This document shows positions 36,561-43,998 of a stretch of DNA of 62,192 nucleotides, in pieces. This DNA is from Tepidimonas fonticaldi (GTDB lineage Bacteria; Pseudomonadota; Gammaproteobacteria; Burkholderiales; Burkholderiaceae_C). A program made the translations under genes and the position numbers. The stretch lies in contig NZ_VJOO01000018.1 of assembly GCF_007556755.1 (NCBI RefSeq), forward strand, positions 1-62,192, in the 5' to 3' direction. The notes under the pieces were generated by a model. That model had not been told where the DNA came from. It was given only the letters and a program-made list of their open reading frames with translations, and ran no database searches. The number at the start of each line of letters is the position of its first letter. Positions within the stretch are counted from its first letter, which is position 1.

Positions 36561-36766
36561 GGCAGGATGGGCGAATGTGGCGCGATGGTCACTCGCGTTG
36601 ACTTACCAAACCCTTACAAAACAGGGCGGTCAGGGAAAATTCTGACGATAACCTGACCGACAGTGGGGTTGTCGAGGCGGCGACCCCGATCCCCGCACCG
36701 ACCGGAGGATGCGCTTGGACACGACGGAACACGACGAATAGACAGGTTTTGCGGACCTACCCGTCC

Positions 36767-37314
36767 ATGGCGCTGGAGACCATGAGCGAGCGCGGCGCAT
36801 CCGCCATGTGCCGGTCCTGCAGGACGGCCGCGTGGTCAATGTCATTTCCGAGCGCGACCTGTTCGCGCTGCAGCGGCTGTCGATCAAACACCTGGGCAGC
36901 GCCATCGCGCACGGACGCACGCTGGCCGATTTTCAGCGGGTGGCGGCCGACATCCGCGCCTATGCGCGCCACCTGATGGCGCAGGGGGTACAGGCGCGGC
37001 AGTTGACGGCGCTGATTTCGCGCCTCAACGACCAGCTCACCCAGGGGCTGCCAGCCACCGGCACGCGCGAGCGCCTGCTGACGGCCGGGCGGGCCATGGG
37101 GGCGCCCGCGCCCGAGGTGGAGGGCTGGGTCGCCGCGTTCGATTTTTTGCAGACGCTGCGCCTGACCCGGCAGAGCGATTCCTCGGCCGATCCGCAGCAG
37201 CCCAACCGCATCGACCTCAACATCCTCAACCCGGTGGACGAGCGCGTGCTCAAAGCCTCGCTGCGCGCCATCAAGACGCTGCAGCAACGGCTGCAATTGG
37301 ACTATCTGCGCTGA
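36767..37314 (+). pseudogene. Remnant of a CBS-domain/DUF294 nucleotidyltransferase-like protein
   Basis: The N-terminal part (MALETMSERG) is in one frame and the following HVPVLQDGRVVNVISERDLFALQR in another; the joint near 36795-36799 fits two extra bases inside a CBS motif that normally reads SERGIRHVPV. After the linker (ADIRAYARHLMAQGVQARQLTALISRLND) the sequence passes directly to the C-terminal DUF294_C end (GTRERLLTAGRAMGAP to RLQLDYLR), so the whole nucleotidyltransferase domain of about 200 residues with its GSEGR motif is missing. Such proteins are usually encoded next to the acetate-type symporter. A cNMP-binding N-terminus may also have been lost. Confidence 0.7.
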
Positions 37315-37321
37315 CGCGGCA

Positions 37322-38755
37322 TCAGTCCACCTGCCCGACCTTGAGCATGTTGGTGCCGCCCGGGGTGCCCATCGGCTCGCCCGCGGTGATGACGTAGCGG
37401 TCGCCCGACTGCAGCCGGCCGCGCGCCTTGAGCTGCTGCTCCGCCTGCATGAGGGCGGTGTCGCGGTCGGCGCTGCCCCCGGTGATGCGCAGCGCGTGCA
37501 CATTGCGGTAGAGCGCCAGCCGGCGCGCCGTGGCCAGCCGCGGCGTGATCGCGTAGATCGGGATGTCGATCGTGTGGCGGCTCATCCACAGCGGCGTGGA
37601 GCCGGACTCCGTCAGCGCGATGATGGCGCGCGCGTGCAGGTGCGAGGCGATGAACAGCGCCCCCAGCGCGATCGACTGGTCGATGCGGGCAAACGTCTTG
37701 CCGACGAAGTCGTGGTCCAGCGCGTCGTGGTAGGCCTGCTCCGCCGCCAGGCAGATGCGCGCCATCTCCTGCACCGTCTGCAGCGGGTACCTGCCGGCGG
37801 CGGTCTCGGCGCTGAGCATCACGGCGTCGGTGCCGTCCAGCACGGCGTTGGCCACGTCGCTGACCTCGGCGCGCGTCGGGATCGGCGCATGGATCATGCT
37901 CTCCATCATCTGCGTGGCGGTGATCACCAGCCGGTCGTGCTCGCGTGCCAGGGCGATCATGCGCTTTTGCAGCGCCGGCACGGCGGCGTTGCCGACCTCC
38001 ACCGCCAGGTCGCCGCGCGCCACCATGATGCCGTCACTGGCCTGCAGGATCGCCTCCAGCTCGGGGATGGCCTCGGCGCGCTCGATCTTGGCGATCAGGC
38101 CCGGGCGGTGGCCGTTGCGCGCGGCCTCCTCGCACAGCCGGCGCGCCAGCCGCATGTCGTCGGCGTTCTTCGGAAAGCTCACCGCCACGTAGTCGGCCTG
38201 CAGCGCCATCGCGGTGGCGATGTCGGCCATGTCCTTCGGCGTCAGCGCCGGGGCGGTCAGGCCCCCGCCGCGCTTGTTGATGCCCTTGTGGTTGGACAGC
38301 TCGCCGCCGGTCACCACGCGCGTGTGCACCGCCGCGCCCTCCACGCGCTCCACGCGCAGCTCGATCAACCCGTCGTTGAGCAGCAGCACGTCGCCCGGCA
38401 CCACGTCGCGCGGCAGCTCCTTGTAATCCAGCCCCACCGCGTGCTCGTCGCCCGGCTCGGTGCGCGCGGCGTCCAGCGTGAAGGCCGCGCCCTCCACCAG
38501 CGTCACCTTGCCGTGGGCGAACTTGCCGACGCGGATCTTGGGCCCTTGCAGGTCGACCATCACGGCCACCTCCTTGCCGGCGCGCGCGGCGGCCTCGCGC
38601 ACCGCGTCGGCGCGGCGGCGGTGGTCGTCGGCCGTGCCGTGCGAGAAGTTGAGCCGCACCACGTCCACGCCGGCGCGCACCATCGCTTCCAGCATCTCGG
38701 GCGTGTCGCTGGCGGGGCCCAGGGTGGCGACGATTTTGGTGGCGCGCAGTGGCAT
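37322..38755 (-). CDS. pyk: Pyruvate kinase
   Basis: 477 residues. RATKIVATLGPAS and VRLNFSHGTADDHR at the N-terminus, VMVDLQGPKIRVG, the metal/Lys segment IAKIERAEAIPELEAIL, and GDLAVEVG followed by ATQMMESMIHAPIPTRAEVSDVANAVLDGTD mark a type II pyruvate kinase. Transfers phosphate from PEP to ADP. Together with ppc, pgi, fba and pgk in this window it gives a largely complete lower and upper glycolysis set. Convergent with the DUF294 remnant. Confidence 0.95.
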   Translation of the reverse strand: MPLRATKIVATLGPASDTPEMLEAMVRAGVDVVRLNFSHGTADDHRRRADAVREAAARAGKEVAVMVDLQGPKIRVGKFAHGKVTLVEGAAFTLDAARTEPGDEHAVGLDYKELPRDVVPGDVLLLNDGLIELRVERVEGAAVHTRVVTGGELSNHKGINKRGGGLTAPALTPKDMADIATAMALQADYVAVSFPKNADDMRLARRLCEEAARNGHRPGLIAKIERAEAIPELEAILQASDGIMVARGDLAVEVGNAAVPALQKRMIALAREHDRLVITATQMMESMIHAPIPTRAEVSDVANAVLDGTDAVMLSAETAAGRYPLQTVQEMARICLAAEQAYHDALDHDFVGKTFARIDQSIALGALFIASHLHARAIIALTESGSTPLWMSRHTIDIPIYAITPRLATARRLALYRNVHALRITGGSADRDTALMQAEQQLKARGRLQSGDRYVITAGEPMGTPGGTNMLKVGQVD

Positions 38756-38831
38756 GGGGTCTCCTGGCTGGGGGTGGGGGAAGGGCGCCGGGCGCGGGTC
38801 TGCCGCCGCGCGCGCTCCGGACCCGCCTATC

Positions 38832-38867
38832 GTAGTACGGTAGTACGGCAGTACGGGTGCGGTACGG
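38832..38867. repeat. Short tandem repeat of an 8-bp unit upstream of pyk
   Basis: Two perfect GTAGTACG units and a variant GCAGTACG follow head to tail (38832-38855), then a degenerate GGTGCGGTACG. They lie in the divergent gap between pyk and the CoA-transferase gene. Each unit contains the palindrome GTAC, so the tract may be an array of weak operators or simple slippage. Confidence 0.7.
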
Positions 38868-38925
38868 ACGGGGGACGTCGGGGTGCCGCAGCGGCGGTCC
38901 CGCGCGGCTTTGCTAGAGTCCCGCC

Positions 38926-39813
38926 ATGTCCCCCGCGCGTCGCACCCCCACCGCCGACCGGCCGCTGGCCGGCACCCACGTCGTCAGTCTGGCCCTCAAC
39001 CTGCCCGGTCCAGCGGCGCTGCAACGCCTGCGGGCGCTGGGCGCGCGCTGCACCAAGGTCGAGCCGCCCGCCGGCGACCCGATGCGCGGCTACTGCGAGG
39101 CCGCCTACGCGCAGATGCACCGCGGCGTGCGCACCGTCGCGCTGGACCTGAAGGTGCCGGCCGGCCAGCGCCGGCTGCAGCGGCTGCTGGCGGGGGCCGA
39201 TGTGCTGCTGACCTCGTTTCGCCCCTCGGCGCTGGCCAAGCTGGGGCTGGACGCCGCGGCCTTGCAGGCGCGCCACCCGCGCCTGTGCGTCGTGCGCATC
39301 GTCGGCGCGGCCGGCGCGCGCGCCGAGGAAGCCGGCCACGACCTCACCTACCAGGCCGAGGCCGGGCTGCTGGATGGCCTGAACCTGCCTCCCAGCCTGC
39401 TGGCCGACATGGCCGGCGCCCTGCTGGCCAGCGAGGCGGTGCTGGCCGCCCTGCTGCAGCGCGCCGCCACCGGCCGCGGCGCGGTGCGCGACGTGGCGCT
39501 GGCCGATGCCGCCGCGTGGCTGGCGCAGCCGCGCGCGTGGGGCCTGACGGCCCCCGGCGGCCTGCTGGGCGGCGCGCACGTCGGCTACCGTGTCTACCGC
39601 TGCGCCGACGGCCGGGTGGCCGTGGCGGCGCTGGAGCCGCACTTCGCGCGCCGGCTGGGCGAAGTCGCGGGCCTGGGGCCGCTGGCGCCGGCCGACTGCC
39701 TGCAGCCCGCCGCCGCCGCGGCTCTGGCGACGTGGTTTGCCGCCCGCCCGCGTGCCGAGCTGGACGCGCTGGCGCGGCGGCACGATTTGCCCTGGGTGAC
39801 GTTGGGGGCTTGA
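38926..39813 (+). CDS. Family III CoA-transferase (CaiB/BaiF), short form
   Basis: 295 residues. The N-terminal pattern LAGTHVVSLALNLPGPAALQRLRALGARCTKVEPPAGDP and MHRGVRTVALDLK is typical of family III CoA-transferases. The catalytic Asp is expected in the GHDLTYQAEAGL segment (Asp near residue 143). It is shorter than the usual 370-420 residues; similarly short members exist in Burkholderiales. Substrate unknown; no fatty-acid or carnitine genes are adjacent. Confidence 0.75.
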   Translation: MSPARRTPTADRPLAGTHVVSLALNLPGPAALQRLRALGARCTKVEPPAGDPMRGYCEAAYAQMHRGVRTVALDLKVPAGQRRLQRLLAGADVLLTSFRPSALAKLGLDAAALQARHPRLCVVRIVGAAGARAEEAGHDLTYQAEAGLLDGLNLPPSLLADMAGALLASEAVLAALLQRAATGRGAVRDVALADAAAWLAQPRAWGLTAPGGLLGGAHVGYRVYRCADGRVAVAALEPHFARRLGEVAGLGPLAPADCLQPAAAAALATWFAARPRAELDALARRHDLPWVTLGA

Positions 39814-39848
39814 TGGGTCACCGCAGCGGCTGGATCCCGCCCCGACGC

Positions 39849-40139
39849 TCAGACGGCTAGGGGCTCGATCCGTGCGATGGCCTCGCCTTTCTCGCGCATC
39901 ACGGCTTCGGTGTCGTAGCTGGCCTGCAGCGCCAGCCAGAAACCCGGCGTCTTGCCCAGCGCGCGCGCCAACCGCAGGGCCGTGTCGGCGGTGATGCTGC
40001 GCTTGCCCGCGCAAATCTCGCTGATGCGCATGGCCGGCACCCCGATCTGCTTGGCCAGGCGGTATTGGCTGATGCCCATCGGGATCAGGAACTCCTCCCG
40101 CAGCACCTCGCCGGGGTGGATGTTGGGCAGCGTGTCCAT
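39849..40139 (-). CDS. higA: HigA-family antitoxin (XRE HTH), apparently without a HigB
   Basis: 96 residues. NIHPGEVLREEFLIPMGISQYRLAKQIGVPAMRISEI is the characteristic VapI/HigA antidote start with an XRE helix-turn-helix, and GKTPGFWLALQASYD the end. HigA represses its operon and neutralises the RelE-like mRNA interferase HigB. HigB is normally encoded just upstream of higA, but here hicB occupies that place, so the antitoxin is an orphan or a remnant. Confidence 0.85.
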   Translation of the reverse strand: MDTLPNIHPGEVLREEFLIPMGISQYRLAKQIGVPAMRISEICAGKRSITADTALRLARALGKTPGFWLALQASYDTEAVMREKGEAIARIEPLAV

Positions 40140-40168
40140 GCGTGCTCTTCAGTGGTATGCAGGCGCGC

Positions 40169-40570
40169 TCAGCTTGCCTGCATCGCCCGCTGCGCGGCCT
40201 GCGCCAGAAAGCCCGAGCGCGTCATGCCGTGCGCGCGGGCGTACTCGTCCACACGCGCCAGCAGCCGGCGTGGCAAGGTGATGTTGATCTTCTCGGCCTT
40301 GCCTTCGAAGCGCGACGTGTCCACCTCCACCAGACCCCAGACCCAGCCGGCGAACTGCGGATCGGCCTGCCAGTGATCCAGCGGACGCGGCAGCGCAATG
40401 TCCAGGCCGTCCTCGGCCAGCAGCTCCAGATGGGCCTCGATGGCCTCGATGGCGTTGGCAAACGCCTGCTCGGCGGTGTCGCCCGCCGAAAAGCACCCGG
40501 GTAGATCAGGCACGACCACGCCCCATGCCGTCGTGTCGGTGCCGGGTTCCAGCGCGATGGGGAATTTCAT
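40169..40570 (-). CDS. hicB: HicB-family antitoxin
   Basis: 133 residues. The N-terminal partial RNase H-like HicB fold is clear (WGVVVPDLPGCFSAGDTAEQAFANAIEAIEAHLELLAEDG), and the C-terminus carries a ribbon-helix-helix DNA-binding segment (INITLPRRLLARVDEYARAHGMTRSGFLAQAA). It neutralises HicA and autoregulates the operon. Starts 3 bp after the hicA stop. Confidence 0.92.
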   Translation of the reverse strand: MKFPIALEPGTDTTAWGVVVPDLPGCFSAGDTAEQAFANAIEAIEAHLELLAEDGLDIALPRPLDHWQADPQFAGWVWGLVEVDTSRFEGKAEKINITLPRRLLARVDEYARAHGMTRSGFLAQAAQRAMQAS

Positions 40571-40573
40571 GGT

Positions 40574-40768
40574 TCAGCTCCTTGGATCAGGTATGCCGGC
40601 TTGCTTGAGCAGCTTGTGCACCAGCCCTGCGCCGAGATCCTTCTTCGGATGCGGGACGCTGAGGTGACCTGGGCGCTCCGCATGCCGAAAGACGTGGTGA
40701 CTGCCCTTGACGGAGCGCAGCGTCCAGCCGTGCGCCTCGAGCAGTCGGATGAGTTCTCGGCTGTTCAT
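40574..40768 (-). CDS. hicA: HicA-family mRNA interferase toxin
   Basis: 64 residues from ATG 40768. A double-stranded RNA-binding-like fold with SRELIRLLEAHGWTLRSVKGSHHVFRH; the His in GSHHVF is the catalytic residue of HicA mRNA interferases. The C-terminal VPHPKKDLGAGLVHKLLKQAGI is standard. It forms an operon with hicB in the usual toxin-first order. Confidence 0.92.
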   Translation of the reverse strand: MNSRELIRLLEAHGWTLRSVKGSHHVFRHAERPGHLSVPHPKKDLGAGLVHKLLKQAGIPDPRS

Positions 40769-40818
40769 GGTGTGGATTGTATCCACCCAAGCCTGAGCGA
40801 TCAACACCATCCCCACCG

Positions 40819-40920
40819 ATGACCCGCATCGTCATTCCACCCTTGCAGCTTCACCCAGGCCAGCAGGCCATCGAGGCCAGCCCCGCGCGGTTTGAGCGTC
40901 AGATGGTTCCACGCGACTGA
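40819..40920 (+). pseudogene. N-terminal fragment of a phage terminase large subunit-like protein
   Basis: A 33-codon frame (MTRIVIPPLQLHPGQQAIEA then SPARFERQMV) resembles the N-terminus of phage terminase large subunits, where IxxPxLxLHPxQQxIxxxPARF precedes the Walker A motif. Here the frame stops right after ARFERQMVPRD, before any ATPase motif. It suggests a truncated prophage gene at the left edge of the defence island. The match is from family memory and short. Confidence 0.45.
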
Positions 40921-41051
40921 CGCGCTGTCCGCTGTGCAACCGAGCTTTGGATCCGCCCACGGCAACAGCGTGCGCTGCAAGCGGCGTTGGCTGGGCGCAG
41001 CCGGCAGGCCAAGGAGAAAGCGGCAGCACGCGACGATGCTACCCTCGCGCC

Positions 41052-43964
41052 ATGACCCCGCAAGCCTTCACCGCCAAATGGGCCGCCGGCGGCGCGGCAG
41101 ACGGCCTGTCCGAGCGCGCCGGCGCGCAGGCGCACTTCATCGACCTATGCCGGCTGCTGGACGTGCCCGAGCCCGCCGACCCCGAGGCCTATTGCTTCGA
41201 GCGCGGCCTGAAGAAAACCGGCGGATCAAGCGGCTGGGCCGACGTCTGGAAGCGCGGCTGCTTTGCTTGGGAATACAAGGCGCCGGGGCGGGACCTGGCC
41301 GCCGCGCTGCGCCAGCTCATGACGTATGCGCTGGCGCTCGACAACCCGCCGCTGCTCATCGTCAGCGACCGCCAGCGCATCGAAATCCACACCCACTTCA
41401 CCGGCACGCCCAGCGAGTGCCACGTCTTCGAGCTGGCCGACCTGCTCGATCCGAGCGCGCGCCAGCGCCTGCGCAGGGCCTGGACGGAGCCGGAGCGCTT
41501 TCGCCCCCGCCGCACCACGCAGGACGTCACCGCCGAGGCCGCCGCGCGCTTTGCCGAGCTGGCCCAGCGCCTCACCGCGCGCGGCCACGACCCGCAGACG
41601 ACGGCGCACTTCCTCATCCAGTGCCTCTTTTGCCTCTTCGCCGAAGACGCAGGGCTTTTGCCGGCGCGGCTGTTCGAGCGCATCCTCGACAAAAGCGCCG
41701 CCGCGCCCGAGAAGCTCCAGCAACGCCTGGGCGAGCTCTTCGCCGCCATGCGCGGCGGCGGCGACTTCCTGCTCGAAGACATCGCCTGGTTCAACGGCGG
41801 GCTGTTCGAGACCATCGCGCCGCTGCCGCTCCAAGCCGAGGAGGCCGCCATCCTGCGCGACGCGGCGCGCATGGACTGGTCGCAGATCGAGCCCTCGATC
41901 TTCGGCACGCTCTTCGAGCGCGGGCTGGATCCGGCCAAGCGCAGCCAGTTGGGCGCGCACTACACCGACCCGGCCACCATCGGCAAGCTCATCGAGCCGC
42001 TGATCGTGCAGCCGCTGGCCCGCGAATGGGCAAGCGCGCGCCAGCGCATCGCCGAGGCCATGGCGCGCTTCGAGGCCGGCGGCAAGGGCTCGCAGACCGC
42101 GCGCAAGGCCGCGCAGGCGGCCTTCCTCGGGTATCTGGAGCGGCTGAAGAACTTCCGCGTGCTCGACCCCGCCTGCGGCTCGGGCAACTTCCTCTATCTG
42201 GCCCTGCGCGCGCTCAAAGACCTGGAGCACCGCGCCAACCTCGACGCCGAGGCGCTGGGCTTACAGCGCCAGCTTGGCATCGAGACGAGCCCCGCCAACG
42301 TGCTCGGCATCGAACTCAACCCCTACGCCGCGGAGCTTGCCCGCGTGACGGTGTGGATCGGCGAAATCCAGTGGATGCTCAAGCACGGCTACGCCATCCG
42401 GCGCAACCCCATCCTGGCCAAGCTCGACCACATCGAATGCCGCGACGCGCTGCTCAACCCCGACGGCAGTGAAGCCGACTGGCCCGAGGCCGACGTCATC
42501 ATCGGCAACCCGCCGTTTCTGGGCGACAAGAAGATGCGTTCGGAACTCGGCGACGCCTACACCGAGCGGCTGCGCGAGACTTACGCCGGACGCGTGCCGG
42601 GCGGCGCGGACCTGGTGACCTACTGGTTCGAGAAAGCGCGCGCGCAGATCGAGGCGGGCAAAGCCAGCCGCGCGGGGTTGGTGGCGACCCAGGCGATTCG
42701 CAAGGGGGCCAGCCGCCGCGTGCTCGACCGCATCGTCGAGGCCCTGCCGATCTTCGAGGCGTGGAGCGACGAGCCCTGGTTCAACGACGGCGCGGCGGTG
42801 CGCGTCTCGCTCGTCTGCTTTGGCCGCCACGACGGGCCGGTGCGGCTGGACGGGCGGGAGGTTGCGGCGATTCACGCCGATTTGACGGCTGGCGGAAGTG
42901 GCGTTGATCTGACTACGGCCACGCTGATAAAAGAGAATGTCGGTGTTTGTTTCATGGGCACCAGCAAAGTAGGGGCCTTCGATGTTCCAGGCGCACTAGC
43001 CCGCCAGTGGCTTGCGTTGCCCAATCCGAACGGCAGGCCGAATGCGGACGTAGTGCGGCCCTGGGCTAATGGGCAGGATTTGGCCGGCCGGCCTTCTGAT
43101 ACGTGGATCATCGACTTCGGTGTGGATATGAGCGAGGCCGATGCAGCCCTCTATGAGGCACCGTTTACACATGTGCAGACTTTCGTTCGCCACGAGCGCT
43201 CGAATCAGAAGCGAGATGCCTACAGGTTGCGGTGGTGGATCCATGCCGAAGCGCGTCCTGGTCTGCGTGCGGCAATAAGTTTGCTCGCCCGCTACATCGC
43301 CACCCCCCGCGTGGCCAAACACCGCTTTTTTGTCTGGCTGCCAGTAGCCGTGCTGCCCGATTCGCGCCTATATGCCATCTGCCGCGAGGACGACGCCACC
43401 TTCGGCGTGCTGTCCTCGCGATTGCACACCGCATGGGCGCTGGCGAATGCCTCGCGGCATGGCGTTGGTAATGACCCTACCTACAACGCCCGCGACTGCT
43501 TCGAAACCTTCCCCTTCCCGCAAGGGCTCACGCCTGCCGACACCGCGCACCAGCGCACCGAGGCGTTCGCGGACGGCGCGCGCATCCCCGCGGGCCTGCC
43601 GCCTGCCGTGCGCATGCATGCCGAGGCGATTGCCCGCGCCGCGCACCGCCTCCACACCCTGCGCGAGGCGTGGCTGAACCCGCCCGAGTGGGTCGATTGG
43701 CAGCGCACGCCGCAGGAAGAGCAAGCCGGCTTCCCGCCCCGGCCCGTGCCGAAGCCGGGCTTTGAGGCGCAACTCAAGGCCCGCACGCTGACCAACCTCT
43801 ACAACCAGCGCCCGGCGTGGCTTACCCAGGCGCACGCGGCGCTGGATGCGGCGGTGGCCGCCGCCTACGGCTGGGCGGACTACACGCCCGAGACACCCGA
43901 CGAGGAAATCTTGGCGCGGCTGCTGGCGCTGAACCGGGCGCGGGCCGGCGGGCAAGGGGGCTGA
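41052..43964 (+). CDS. MmeI-like type IIG/IIL restriction-modification enzyme
   Basis: 970 residues. The N-terminal nuclease pattern is D64-x9-E74-Y-K76 (GWADVWKRGCFAWEYK), as in the MmeI family. A helical linker follows, then the N6-adenine methyltransferase core: motif I DPACGSGNFLYLAL (about 373) and motif IV NPPF (about 488). Residues about 610-810 form the target recognition region and have a visibly lower GC content than the flanks. The C-terminal part (TLTNLYNQRPAWL, LDAAVAAAYGW) is typical. One polypeptide thus methylates and cuts. It is convergent with the ABC-3C genes (34 bp). Confidence 0.88.
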   Translation: MTPQAFTAKWAAGGAADGLSERAGAQAHFIDLCRLLDVPEPADPEAYCFERGLKKTGGSSGWADVWKRGCFAWEYKAPGRDLAAALRQLMTYALALDNPPLLIVSDRQRIEIHTHFTGTPSECHVFELADLLDPSARQRLRRAWTEPERFRPRRTTQDVTAEAAARFAELAQRLTARGHDPQTTAHFLIQCLFCLFAEDAGLLPARLFERILDKSAAAPEKLQQRLGELFAAMRGGGDFLLEDIAWFNGGLFETIAPLPLQAEEAAILRDAARMDWSQIEPSIFGTLFERGLDPAKRSQLGAHYTDPATIGKLIEPLIVQPLAREWASARQRIAEAMARFEAGGKGSQTARKAAQAAFLGYLERLKNFRVLDPACGSGNFLYLALRALKDLEHRANLDAEALGLQRQLGIETSPANVLGIELNPYAAELARVTVWIGEIQWMLKHGYAIRRNPILAKLDHIECRDALLNPDGSEADWPEADVIIGNPPFLGDKKMRSELGDAYTERLRETYAGRVPGGADLVTYWFEKARAQIEAGKASRAGLVATQAIRKGASRRVLDRIVEALPIFEAWSDEPWFNDGAAVRVSLVCFGRHDGPVRLDGREVAAIHADLTAGGSGVDLTTATLIKENVGVCFMGTSKVGAFDVPGALARQWLALPNPNGRPNADVVRPWANGQDLAGRPSDTWIIDFGVDMSEADAALYEAPFTHVQTFVRHERSNQKRDAYRLRWWIHAEARPGLRAAISLLARYIATPRVAKHRFFVWLPVAVLPDSRLYAICREDDATFGVLSSRLHTAWALANASRHGVGNDPTYNARDCFETFPFPQGLTPADTAHQRTEAFADGARIPAGLPPAVRMHAEAIARAAHRLHTLREAWLNPPEWVDWQRTPQEEQAGFPPRPVPKPGFEAQLKARTLTNLYNQRPAWLTQAHAALDAAVAAAYGWADYTPETPDEEILARLLALNRARAGGQGG

Positions 43965-43998
43965 GTGGCAGCTTGTCCCTTGCCGCGGGCCGCGTTTT

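Noticed and set aside
36593-36766. Dyad GGTCAGG ... CCTGACC upstream of the DUF294 remnant as an operator
   Set aside because: The arms are separated by 20 bp and the flanking genes are dead or truncated; nothing ties it to a regulator.
38832-38867. Tandem repeats as a CRISPR array
   Set aside because: Units are 8 bp and adjacent without spacers, and there are no cas genes in the window.
38926-39813. CoA-transferase as another truncated gene
   Set aside because: It is short for the family but has continuous similarity-like pattern to the end and normal start and stop; short members are known in Burkholderiales, so decay is not supported.
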